Below, one piece after another: positions 1 through 7,362 of a DNA stretch of 64,000 bases. The notes under the pieces were generated by a model. The model did no database searches and was not told the origin of the DNA. It worked only from the letters and a program-made list of their open reading frames with translations. The stretch spans positions 124,001-188,000 of the forward strand of contig NZ_JAINWA010000001.1 of assembly GCF_021021555.1 (NCBI RefSeq). Direction: 5' to 3'. The stretch comes from Teretinema zuelzerae (lineage in GTDB: Bacteria > Spirochaetota > Spirochaetia > Treponematales > Treponemataceae). Each line of letters begins with the position of its first letter. Positions within the stretch are counted from its first letter, which is position 1. The position numbers were made by a program, and so were the translations under genes.

Positions 1-712
1 TGCGGACTTCGGAAACGTACTGGGGATTCTGCCATACGAGCTCTTTCCAGCCGTCGAAGTTGAGGTAGCCCATGAAATAGCGGCGTTCCTCGTTGTTCTG
101 GTCCCGAAGAAGGACGTACAGACCATGAGGGAAGTTCATTCCATAGGTGTTAACCGCGATTGATTTAAGAACGCCGACATTCTTCACGACACCGTATCCG
201 CCTTCGAAGCGGGAGATGCCTGCGGCCTTGTCTTCATCGGTAGGCGGCTGCACAGTACCATCGTCTGCAACCTGAGCCATGGGTTCATAGCTCGGGATGT
301 CGAACGAGGGACGAATAACCGCGTTGGCATTCGCATTCCAGGACGGGAAATTAACCCGAACGCCCAGAACGGTCTGGCCGGCGAAATTTTTCGCGTTCTG
401 GCTCACCGGCGAAGACTTCGCGCGGGAAACAGATACGCTGTTAACGTTCCGGGCTGAAGAATTGAGAACTACTTCCCATGAATCAATGGCAAGCGAAGTT
501 CTCATCAGTGCCTTCTGTTCTTCCGTGAAACTGGCACCTGCAACAGTGGAAAAGTCCATGACTGTTCTCCGGTTCATTGTCATCTTGCCGTTGGCATCTT
601 CAACAATGTCCGCGTTGAGCAGTGCGAAATCGATAAGGACCGCTTCCTCTGCCATTGCAAACCCGCCAGCCAAAAGCAGCGCGATTGCAACAAGTATGAA
701 TCTCCTTTTCAT
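1..712 (-). CDS. flaA: Flagellar filament outer-layer protein FlaA (partial, 3' end outside window)
   Basis: FlaA forms the sheath around the FlaB core of spirochaete periplasmic flagella. I read about 237 residues from an ATG at 712..710; the C-terminus lies beyond base 1. The N-terminus is a clear signal peptide (MKRRFILVAIALLLAGGFAMA) followed by EEAVLIDF, the usual start of mature treponemal FlaA. An AGGAG ribosome site lies six bases before the ATG. Later segments (ISRFEGGYGVVKNVGVLKSI, LYVLLRDQNNEERRYFMGYL) resemble the two FlaA-like proteins at 52682-54153. It is the last visible gene of the minus-strand run from 8908 and also has its own promoter in the 68-base gap upstream. Assignment by family resemblance; not searched. 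Confidence 0.88.
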   Translation of the reverse strand, partial: MKRRFILVAIALLLAGGFAMAEEAVLIDFALLNADIVEDANGKMTMNRRTVMDFSTVAGASFTEEQKALMRTSLAIDSWEVVLNSSARNVNSVSVSRAKSSPVSQNAKNFAGQTVLGVRVNFPSWNANANAVIRPSFDIPSYEPMAQVADDGTVQPPTDEDKAAGISRFEGGYGVVKNVGVLKSIAVNTYGMNFPHGLYVLLRDQNNEERRYFMGYLNFDGWKELVWQNPQYVSEVR

Positions 713-756
713 TCAAAGCTCCTTTAATGCACGTATTATAGCCCTGTCAAGATAGA

Positions 757-784
757 AGTATACGGAAGAAAAACCTTTTGTCAA
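757..784 (-). promoter_or_regulatory. Candidate sigma-70 promoter of flaA
   Basis: On the minus strand TTGACA (784..779) is followed after 16 bases by TATACT (762..757), about 45 bases before the flaA ATG. The -35 box overlaps the TGA stop of the upstream GerMN-like gene, so flaA can be transcribed alone as well as by read-through. Confidence 0.6.
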
Positions 785-1332
785 CGCTTTTCAGTCTGCA
801 CCTGCGCGTTACGGGGAGCATCTCCTCCGAATACCTCTACACCTTCTATATATAAATATATTTTAGCAATATTTCTGAAATTTGTACAAACATTTTTTTT
901 AAATATATCACGCGCCGTCGGAAAATCAGGAATTCCGGCTTCGGGAAGGAGTGCTTCTGAAGAAAGATCAATATAAGCGTCTTTTCCGCGCACGAATGAT
1001 CGCAGAATCCGGGTGCCGCGATTGAAAAGAGGTTTCAAGCCGGGCTCCATCGGACCGAGAACCAGTTCTTCTACATATAACGTAAACTGTTCATCAAGCG
1101 TTTTCATATCCGCAAGGTAGCGCACCTCGGTCTTCGTCTTCGAGGAAACTGCGGAAACCGGAAAAGAAAAAAGACTGCGCGTACGGTTCGGAATGAATGC
1201 ATGCATTACAAAAAGAGCTAAAAGAACGGCGGCGCAGGCCGCGATAACCGCAAGTTGGACCGGGGTATGGGTTCTTCGGGCTTTCGCGGCGAGCATGGAC
1301 AGAGTTGATGCGAGCGAATCTATGATTTTCAT
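781..1332 (-). CDS. GerMN-domain membrane-anchored protein
   Basis: 183 residues. A single hydrophobic helix at about residues 26-46 would anchor the protein with most of it in the periplasm. The rest matches the GerMN pattern: a segment TLDEQFTLYVEELVLGP, then LFNRGTRILRSFVRGKDAYIDLS, ending with NIAKIYLYIEG. GerMN domains are known from the spore protein GerM and from envelope lipoproteins and are often encoded beside cell-wall amidases. Here the ATG overlaps the stop of the amidase gene (ATGA), so the two are probably translationally coupled. The role is probably in cell-wall or envelope assembly; the ligand is unknown. Confidence 0.7.
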   Translation of the reverse strand: MKIIDSLASTLSMLAAKARRTHTPVQLAVIAACAAVLLALFVMHAFIPNRTRSLFSFPVSAVSSKTKTEVRYLADMKTLDEQFTLYVEELVLGPMEPGLKPLFNRGTRILRSFVRGKDAYIDLSSEALLPEAGIPDFPTARDIFKKNVCTNFRNIAKIYLYIEGVEVFGGDAPRNAQVQTEKR

Positions 1333-2387
1333 TGCAGCGTGGTAAATCCCCTGGAATTTTCAAAATGAGTTATGAACGAAGATAAACCATTATATATACC
1401 CAGCGCGCACTTCCGCAAGTAGGCGGGATCGGCAAGCAAAGCCGCTTCTTCAGGATTGCTGACGAAGCCCAGCTCTACCAGAACGCTGGGCATTTTGGCG
1501 TTCCGCACCACAAACCATGCTTCTTCCTTTATTCCGCGGTTCTTGCTCTGCGTTCCGATTTGGGCATCGAGGCTATCGAGGAGGCTTTTCGCTATCAAAA
1601 TGCTTTCAGTCGTGAACTCTTCCTCCATCATGGAGTTGAGAATGGGAAGGATGGCGGCGGCTTCGTCGTTTCCCGCCTTGTCGATAACGGTCCGCCGATA
1701 ATCGGGGGAAAGATACCACACCTCGAAACCGGATGATTTTGTATTAAACGCGGCGTTTACATGGATCGAGACGTACAAAATCGCTTCATGGGCGCCTAAT
1801 TGTATGGAATTGGCCATTTCAACCCGATCCTCGAGAGTCGGATAGGTATCTCCGTCGCGGGTCAACAGGATTTTCTTGTCGGGATACTGGCTGCGCAAGC
1901 GCGCGTGAAGATCCTTCGCCACGGCAAGAACGACATCCTTCTCCTTTACTTCGACAGTTTTACCGCCGACGCGGGCCTTGCCGACGGCGCCTGGATCCTT
2001 TCCGCCGTGGCCGGGATCTATCAGAATCGCGCCGACGCGGTACTGCACGCTCGGCGCCGGCTGGGCGAAGAAAGACTCGAGCTCGGACACGAAAGAAGAT
2101 GTCAGGAACACCCCGCGGGAGCTTCTGACCGGCGGATCCATCAGATCGAATCGGGAATAATCGAATAAAACCAACGGATCGTCAGGCCTGAAATTGACCT
2201 GATGCCCGTTCTTTGACACCACTATCATGCCCGACAGCGGGTCCCAGAAATATACCGCGTCGATGGTATCCGCCGCGGTTTGCAACGATACCAGCGGCGC
2301 ACTCTCGGCACCGTGCATCGCGGACGAGAAGAGCGCTGCCAGAAGGGCGCACAGCCAGGCCCGCTTAACTGGACGCATTCGCATCAT
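1329..2387 (-). CDS. N-acetylmuramoyl-L-alanine amidase (Amidase_3)
   Basis: Zinc amidase that cuts the bond between N-acetylmuramic acid and the stem peptide. The C-terminal two thirds carry the Amidase_3 pattern: ILIDPGHGGKDPG (first zinc His), the Glu in KEKDVVLAVA, SIHVNAAF (second His) and the catalytic Glu in VLVELGFVSNPEEA. The start used here is ATG 2387; it is followed closely by a second ATG and by MRPVKRAWLCALLAALFSSA, a signal peptide, so the enzyme is exported. The N-terminal ~110 residues look like an AMIN-type or other targeting domain. It overlaps the end of the ATP-grasp gene by 23 bases and the start of the GerMN-like gene by four. Confidence 0.88.
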   Translation of the reverse strand: MMRMRPVKRAWLCALLAALFSSAMHGAESAPLVSLQTAADTIDAVYFWDPLSGMIVVSKNGHQVNFRPDDPLVLFDYSRFDLMDPPVRSSRGVFLTSSFVSELESFFAQPAPSVQYRVGAILIDPGHGGKDPGAVGKARVGGKTVEVKEKDVVLAVAKDLHARLRSQYPDKKILLTRDGDTYPTLEDRVEMANSIQLGAHEAILYVSIHVNAAFNTKSSGFEVWYLSPDYRRTVIDKAGNDEAAAILPILNSMMEEEFTTESILIAKSLLDSLDAQIGTQSKNRGIKEEAWFVVRNAKMPSVLVELGFVSNPEEAALLADPAYLRKCALGIYNGLSSFITHFENSRGFTTLQ

Positions 2388-3924
2388 AGACGTACACCAA
2401 ACCCTGAGCGCCGCCTCGCAAAAAAGCAAGCCAACAGGGCTGATACAACGGATGAGACGGAACGGAAAGCAGTTCCGACAAGCCGGGCGCTATCGACAAC
2501 GCTTTTGACAGCGCGCCGGCAACAGTCGATCCGTGCCAGTCTGTTGCCGAATCTTTGCGCGAAAAGAGGGCTTTCGGCATATACACATTCGAATACAAAA
2601 CGGGTTGATCGAACGAGAGCGGATACGAGTCTTGCGAAAGCGTAAACGCGTCCGGAGGAAATCGGGGTTCGCAGCCGGGAGCAACTGATAAATAGGCGTC
2701 GGTTTCCGGATTGCCGGGCTCCAGTCTGATGAAGACGGTCCGGCAAGCTTCTTCGGCGGCGGAAGAGGCCGACAAGCGATCGGGCGCTACGGCAAGGCAG
2801 TTGCCGCATTTTTCGACATTATTCGTGGGAAATACGAGGGAAGCGCCCTCCTCTATCCGCGGGAGAATATCGCGGACGAAGGGTATCGTCCGGGCCTTTT
2901 GAAGTCCGGAAACAACAGCGGCCGTGCCGGGAATGGATATCCACGCGCGTTCGGCGCACACCATGTCGATAGCAGGAACCAGAGAATCAGGCCTCGATCC
3001 CGCGCAGAGATCCAGGGCGGCGCCGGTTAGATCAATCCCGGAAGAATAGGGAAAGGTCCATCCAGACATATATCCGCCGGAAAGGCGTCCGGCGATTTCC
3101 CCGACCATCGGACCGAGGGGCGTCAGTTTTATATCGCCTTTTACCGCGCCGTGGGAAAGGCCGAGGGAACGGACGCCTGCTTCGAACACGCGGACAAGCG
3201 CTTCTTGCGTTTCAGCCGGGAAGGAGCTTGGAATAGTGTGTCCCATCTCGATGAAATAGGGAGAAAACCGGATATGCCGGTCGGCCAGACCGGTCAAATG
3301 GAGGGAGTCGTCGAAAAAGAGCCCTTCGATCGAAAATTCCGGGCCTTCCATGAATTCTTCGACGATCGCGGTGCCGCTTCTCGAAAACCGGAGAGCCGAC
3401 GAAAGAGCGGAAGACAGGGACGTTTCGGAGTCTACTTTTCTGCAGCCCCGTGCGCCCATGTTGTCCACCGGCTTTACAACGACGGGATAGCCGATTTCCG
3501 CTTGCTTCATCAGCGACGCGCAAATTGCGGGGTCGGGATCGCCGACCACGATGTATTTCGGGGAAGGAACGCCTGCTTTCGCAAAACAGGCGCGCATCCG
3601 CGTTTTGTCAGAGGCGTTGAGGGCGGCTTCCAGGGAGTGGCCGGGCAGACCGCACGAGCGGGCGACGGCTGCGACGGACGCGGAAAAGTCGGTCGCGGCG
3701 GTGAATACGCCGTCGAGGCCGCCGTTCGCCTGTAATTCTTTCGCAAAGGAGGTCAAAGCGCCGACATCCTTCAAATCGATGGGGGCGAACCGATGGGCCG
3801 CTTTTCTGCAGGGCGCGTCCGGGTTTCCGTCGCAGGCGACGACTTCCCAGCCTTTCTCTTTCGCGCAGGCGATCGCAACGCCTTGCATCACTCCGGCGCC
3901 GAGCATCAATATTCGCTTTTTCAT
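2365..3924 (-). CDS. ATP-grasp enzyme of unknown substrate
   Basis: 519 residues starting MKKRILMLGAGVMQ, a nucleotide-type Rossmann loop (pre-ATP-grasp domain). The ATP-grasp core follows at about residues 105-310: GYPVVVKPVDNMGARGC, AIVEEFMEGPEFSIEG and GEIAGRLSGGYMSG are the phosphate loop and Mg-ATP segments seen in CarB/PurK-like carboxylate-amine ligases. The C-terminal ~200 residues include a region similar to the last part of such ligases. The start is ATG 3924, overlapping the previous stop as ATGA. Its place after SpsF/SpsG/methyltransferase suggests that it joins an amino acid or other amine or acid to a nucleotide sugar or glycan; this is inference. The substrate cannot be told from sequence. 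Confidence 0.75.
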   Translation of the reverse strand: MKKRILMLGAGVMQGVAIACAKEKGWEVVACDGNPDAPCRKAAHRFAPIDLKDVGALTSFAKELQANGGLDGVFTAATDFSASVAAVARSCGLPGHSLEAALNASDKTRMRACFAKAGVPSPKYIVVGDPDPAICASLMKQAEIGYPVVVKPVDNMGARGCRKVDSETSLSSALSSALRFSRSGTAIVEEFMEGPEFSIEGLFFDDSLHLTGLADRHIRFSPYFIEMGHTIPSSFPAETQEALVRVFEAGVRSLGLSHGAVKGDIKLTPLGPMVGEIAGRLSGGYMSGWTFPYSSGIDLTGAALDLCAGSRPDSLVPAIDMVCAERAWISIPGTAAVVSGLQKARTIPFVRDILPRIEEGASLVFPTNNVEKCGNCLAVAPDRLSASSAAEEACRTVFIRLEPGNPETDAYLSVAPGCEPRFPPDAFTLSQDSYPLSFDQPVLYSNVYMPKALFSRKDSATDWHGSTVAGALSKALSIAPGLSELLSVPSHPLYQPCWLAFLRGGAQGLVYVYDANASS

Positions 3925-5243
3925 GACCAGTCCTCCACAACGCCGTTTTTCATCGCATACACCTCGAACGTATCGCCGAGCTTGAACAGCCGGCTTAAGG
4001 CGCTCGCGGCTCTCCACCTCGGGGAGCCCTCTGCGGCGGTGCCCATGAAGGGGAATCGTTCGGGATGATGGCCTGTGGATACGATTTTCACGACCTGGAA
4101 GCCGTAGCGTTTTAAATGAGCCTTGGCAAGGCGCGGCGTCCAGATGCTGAAATGATCCCGGGGACTTTTCGCCAAAAACGAGGCGCGATTTTTTCGCGCT
4201 GATATTCCGGAGGCGGAAGGAGTCGAAAACGCGAGAATTCCGCCCGGAACCAACAGCTCGCGGATACGCTCGAAAACGCTCTCCAAATCCATGAAATGTT
4301 CGATGACGAACCAGAGAGTCACTGCGTCGAATCGTTTTCCGGTTAAAAAACCCTGAAGATCGGGCGCAGGAAACGCGGAAACGCAGGCATGGAGCTCAAG
4401 GCGTTCGCGCACGTAGGATACGGCTTCAGGAGAAATATCTGTTCCGACCGAGTCCCAGCCGGCATCCCGGGCAGCGACCAGGAAGGGGCCGTATGCGCAA
4501 CCAATATCCAAAAGCGTCGAGCCCTGATGCAGGGACGCGATGATCTTCATCCGCCTCTGCCCCTGCGAGCGGATGGCTTCGAAATCTTCCAGATAGGTTC
4601 TGCCGTACTGCGTTCGGTATTCTTCGAAAAAATACGCTCCTCCGTATTCGCGGCCGGGGCCCACGATGAAAGAAGGATAGAGCATTCCGCAGGCGGCGCA
4701 AGAGCAGACGGTCCGGTCGTTTCTTCGCACGATGACGGAGCGCGACCGGTGTTCTCCGCACAAGGGGCACGGCAGCACCGTTCGATTTGCCAACAGTCCG
4801 AGAAGGTCGGATAAATCGGATTGGACTGTCTTGGGCGTGATAACAGAAGGAACCGGGATACCCTTCTCCAGATAATGCACGATAGAGCGGATAAAGGGAA
4901 AATGCGGAGGAATCGCGGCGAACCGGTAGGCTTTAGCCAGGCGGTAGTGATATGCGGTAGGAGAAAACAAGATAACGCGGCAGCCTGCGGCAAGGGCCTC
5001 GAAGGCGGTAAAGCCGTAATGGGTCACCACCAGATCGTAGTGGCAGAGGCTCTCCCGCAAATTTTCCACAAGGCCGGAAATCGTGTAGCCTTCGGATGTT
5101 TTCCGGGTTCCCCTGGCGCGCGAGTCGATTGCGGTGACATCGATATCGAAACTGGACAGCAGAGCCGCGACGGAAAAGACATAGGGAGAGGGATCGCCGC
5201 CGCCGGAAAGTACGAGAGCTGTTTTTATGCCGTCCGTTTCTTC
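3921..5243 (-). CDS. SpsG-like C-terminal half fused to class I methyltransferase (downstream part of a frameshifted gene)
   Basis: This reading frame encodes 440 residues but has no usable start codon near its beginning. The first ~150 residues (ALVLSGGGDPSPYVF, THYGFTAFEALAAGCRVILF) are the C-terminal GT-B-like half of PseG/SpsG UDP-sugar hydrolases, whose N-terminal half ends the preceding frame. Next comes a Cys-rich zinc-ribbon-like segment (CPLCGEH and CSCAACGMLY) and a SAM methyltransferase with motif I LLDIGCAYGPFLVAA and acidic end GTDIS. A -1 shift at the A AAA AAG heptamer (5249..5243) joins it to the upstream frame to give about 812 residues. Otherwise it is the tail of a broken gene. 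Its TGA overlaps the ATP-grasp ATG. Confidence 0.72.
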   Translation of the reverse strand, partial: EETDGIKTALVLSGGGDPSPYVFSVAALLSSFDIDVTAIDSRARGTRKTSEGYTISGLVENLRESLCHYDLVVTHYGFTAFEALAAGCRVILFSPTAYHYRLAKAYRFAAIPPHFPFIRSIVHYLEKGIPVPSVITPKTVQSDLSDLLGLLANRTVLPCPLCGEHRSRSVIVRRNDRTVCSCAACGMLYPSFIVGPGREYGGAYFFEEYRTQYGRTYLEDFEAIRSQGQRRMKIIASLHQGSTLLDIGCAYGPFLVAARDAGWDSVGTDISPEAVSYVRERLELHACVSAFPAPDLQGFLTGKRFDAVTLWFVIEHFMDLESVFERIRELLVPGGILAFSTPSASGISARKNRASFLAKSPRDHFSIWTPRLAKAHLKRYGFQVVKIVSTGHHPERFPFMGTAAEGSPRWRAASALSRLFKLGDTFEVYAMKNGVVEDWS

Positions 5244-6358
5244 TTTTTTCTGGTTTTCGGCAGCGGCAGATATGAAACATCCGAAAGGTTCGGCTTTGTT
5301 TTTCCGGCAGTCAGGGACGGAATGATGTCCACCAGGTAATCGCATTCGCCGCGGCCGGCGCCTCCGTCGTCGAACGACACCACCGGCCCGCACTCGCGGA
5401 GCTTTCGGATGAAGGATTCGTCGGAGCGGAAATAATCGACGACCGCGAGATGACAGGAGGAGGGAAGCTCCGAAATCGCGCAAGATTTCATATCGGCGGG
5501 AACGGAGGAACAGAGCTCGGAACCGCGGGGAAGATACAACAAACATCTCCATGCATCGCGCATGGAACGGATGAGGGAGACTGCTCTTCTGAAATGTCCG
5601 GTTCCGCGCGAAGGATCGACCGAAGGAACAAAAAGAATCGGACGGGAAACGTAGGTCCACGCTTCGATCACTTTCTCTGAGGCCGGAGGAAAGGGCGACG
5701 AGGATCGGGCAGAGGTTCCCGTGCCGGTTCTTTGCAGGTATTCAGCCATCAAAACGGCTCGTTCATAATCCTCGCGGGTATCGATCGTCGTTCTGATCTC
5801 GGGATGGTACCACTGCGACGGAGCAGTCTCCCGAACGCAATGGAACCGTTCGGGATGATTATACAGAGCCGGACCTACGTGTTCATGCTCGTGGGGAAGG
5901 TCGCTCAATGCCGCGGCTTCGAGGAGCCTGCGGGACGAGAAAACCTCTATGCCACTTCCGTGGGGAAGTCCCGCGTAGGTAAAATAATCGGCTGGCCGCG
6001 GAGCGCTTTGCAAAGCCGAAAACCGTTCAAGGCTCGCTATGGCGGCGTCGTAAAACAAAAAGGGATTGTCTCCGGTCGCCCGAAGGACTGTGGATATTCC
6101 GGTCTTTCTGATCACCCTGCAAAAGCGTTCAAGAACGTCTTCTTTCGGTCCGCTGATGCACAGAAAGCCGCAGGATTCCGCGAGAGGCTGGAACACGGAT
6201 TCCGAATCGGTGTCGCAGGCCAGCACATACGCGTCGGCGGGAATTTGTGAAAGCGTTTCCATTACCCGGACGATTACCGGTTCTCCGGAAAGGGCGAGAA
6301 GCGCTTTTTGAGGCAGCCTCGTCGAGTCAAGGCGAACCTGCAGTATGATACCTGTCAT
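5225..6358 (-). CDS. spsF: SpsF-like nucleotidyltransferase fused to SpsG N-terminal half (zero-frame product)
   Basis: 377 residues in the zero frame. Residues 1 to ~215 are an SpsF/CMP-KDO-synthetase-like domain: MTGIILQVRLDSTRLPQKAL, TVLRATGDNPFLFYDAAI, HGSGIEVFSSRRLL, EHEHVGPALY and a TIDTREDYE end. A second part (RGTGHFRRAVSLIRSM, VVSFDDGGAGRGECDYLVDI) is the N-terminal half of SpsG/PseG, the hydrolase that makes activated sugar precursors for pseudaminic or legionaminic-type glycans. Translation then ends at TAA 5227..5225 just after KTRKKKKRTA, in the middle of the SpsG fold. ATG 6358 overlaps the stop of the glycosyltransferase gene as ATGA. See the slippery heptamer entry for the likely continuation. 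Confidence 0.82.
   Translation of the reverse strand: MTGIILQVRLDSTRLPQKALLALSGEPVIVRVMETLSQIPADAYVLACDTDSESVFQPLAESCGFLCISGPKEDVLERFCRVIRKTGISTVLRATGDNPFLFYDAAIASLERFSALQSAPRPADYFTYAGLPHGSGIEVFSSRRLLEAAALSDLPHEHEHVGPALYNHPERFHCVRETAPSQWYHPEIRTTIDTREDYERAVLMAEYLQRTGTGTSARSSSPFPPASEKVIEAWTYVSRPILFVPSVDPSRGTGHFRRAVSLIRSMRDAWRCLLYLPRGSELCSSVPADMKSCAISELPSSCHLAVVDYFRSDESFIRKLRECGPVVSFDDGGAGRGECDYLVDIIPSLTAGKTKPNLSDVSYLPLPKTRKKKKRTA
5243..5249 (-). other. Slippery heptamer A AAA AAG at the SpsG frame break
   Basis: In the upstream frame the codons are AGA AAA AAG AAG, which is exactly the X XXY YYZ layout of the dnaX-type -1 slippery site. Slipping back one base reads GAA GAA ACG and so on, which is precisely the frame of the downstream SpsG half. 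The zero frame stops at TAA 5227..5225. I see no strong upstream Shine-Dalgarno-like stimulator and no obvious hairpin just downstream, so an indel in the six-A run is the alternative. Confidence 0.55.
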
Positions 6359-7362
6359 TGAATAAAAGGCTCCCAATTTCGAGTGATTTCTACGGCGTCG
6401 CGGGAAAATCGATATCTGTTAACATGCACCCATTTTCGAACCTGAAGAAAAATAGAGAACGCATCGAATATGCCTAACCCTGAACGCGGCAGGAAGGAAA
6501 GAAACCGGACCAGGGGAAGCACAGCCTCGTCTTTTCGGAACGAGGGAGCGAGATTTTTCAGATAAAACCGGACGTAGGACCGGTCTGAACTGATGTCCTC
6601 CTGCGGGACTTCCCCGTCGTAGGACGCTCTAAAAGACGTCGACAAACGGATCTGCTCTCCCCACAGCGATGCCCGGAATCCGAAATCCAGATTCTGCCAA
6701 TACGGATTCGAAATAGTATGATCGAAGCCTCCGAGGCGGATGAAACGCTCACGATTATAAATGCCCGCAAAATCGAAAGGATACGAGGTAGGAGAACCAT
6801 CCTTGATGCAGGGCATCGGCTCAATTTGAAAACGCTTGTTTTTCAACGCCGGAACCATCTGAACCGGAAGGGATTCCATTCGTTGACTCGTCAGAACCGG
6901 AGCCGTGCACAGAAGGTTCTCTTCCTGTATCCGGCTCATCAGCCTCTGAGAAAGGGCGCCCTGGGACAATCGCATGTCGTTCCAGAGAACGAGAACCCAG
7001 GGAGACGACGTTTCCGCCATTCCGGCGTTTATCATTTCGCCTATCGTGAGATTTTCGAGGGGTACCAGAAAACGAACCGAAGGGAACCGTATTGAAAGAT
7101 TTTCGATGTCGTATGATTGGGAAACAAGGGAAGCGCCGGCTCCCGAGCCTGAAGAAGGCGCGGGGGGAGACTCAATTGACAGAATGGAATCGAAGCCGGC
7201 GCTTTCCAGGGACTGGAACACAGCCGATCGATAATACCGCCCTCCCCTGTTGAGCAGAATGACGGTGAAGGGGCTTCCTTCATCGTCGCTCTTTTTAACC
7301 GAGCCTCCGACTATTGTGTGAGACACCTTCCGTTCGTTAAAAATTATAGGTATAGAATTCAT
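6355..7362 (-). CDS. Glycosyltransferase family 2-like protein
   Basis: 335 residues from ATG 7362, which lies 26 bases inside the end of the spiro-SPASM gene. The layout fits a GT-A fold: PFTVILLNRGGRYYRSA near the N-terminus, SPWVLVLWNDMRLS (a likely nucleotide-sugar/metal strand, with NDM where DxD is usual), and the acceptor-side segment FDFAGIYNRERFIRLGGFD then YWQNLDFGFRASLWG. No signal peptide or membrane helix is seen, so it is cytoplasmic. Neighbouring nucleotide-sugar genes support a role in building a glycan, possibly on flagellin or on the surface. Donor and acceptor are unknown. Confidence 0.68.
   Translation of the reverse strand: MNSIPIIFNERKVSHTIVGGSVKKSDDEGSPFTVILLNRGGRYYRSAVFQSLESAGFDSILSIESPPAPSSGSGAGASLVSQSYDIENLSIRFPSVRFLVPLENLTIGEMINAGMAETSSPWVLVLWNDMRLSQGALSQRLMSRIQEENLLCTAPVLTSQRMESLPVQMVPALKNKRFQIEPMPCIKDGSPTSYPFDFAGIYNRERFIRLGGFDHTISNPYWQNLDFGFRASLWGEQIRLSTSFRASYDGEVPQEDISSDRSYVRFYLKNLAPSFRKDEAVLPLVRFLSFLPRSGLGIFDAFSIFLQVRKWVHVNRYRFSRDAVEITRNWEPFIQ

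Noticed and set aside
735-750. TTGACA followed by TATAAT upstream of flaA
   Set aside because: Both hexamers are perfect but only four bases apart, so they cannot work as a pair; the TTGACA-16-TATACT pair further upstream fits better.
297-755. 152-residue plus-strand open frame opposite flaA
   Set aside because: The minus strand holds a clear FlaA with signal peptide, ribosome site and promoter; the plus frame has none.
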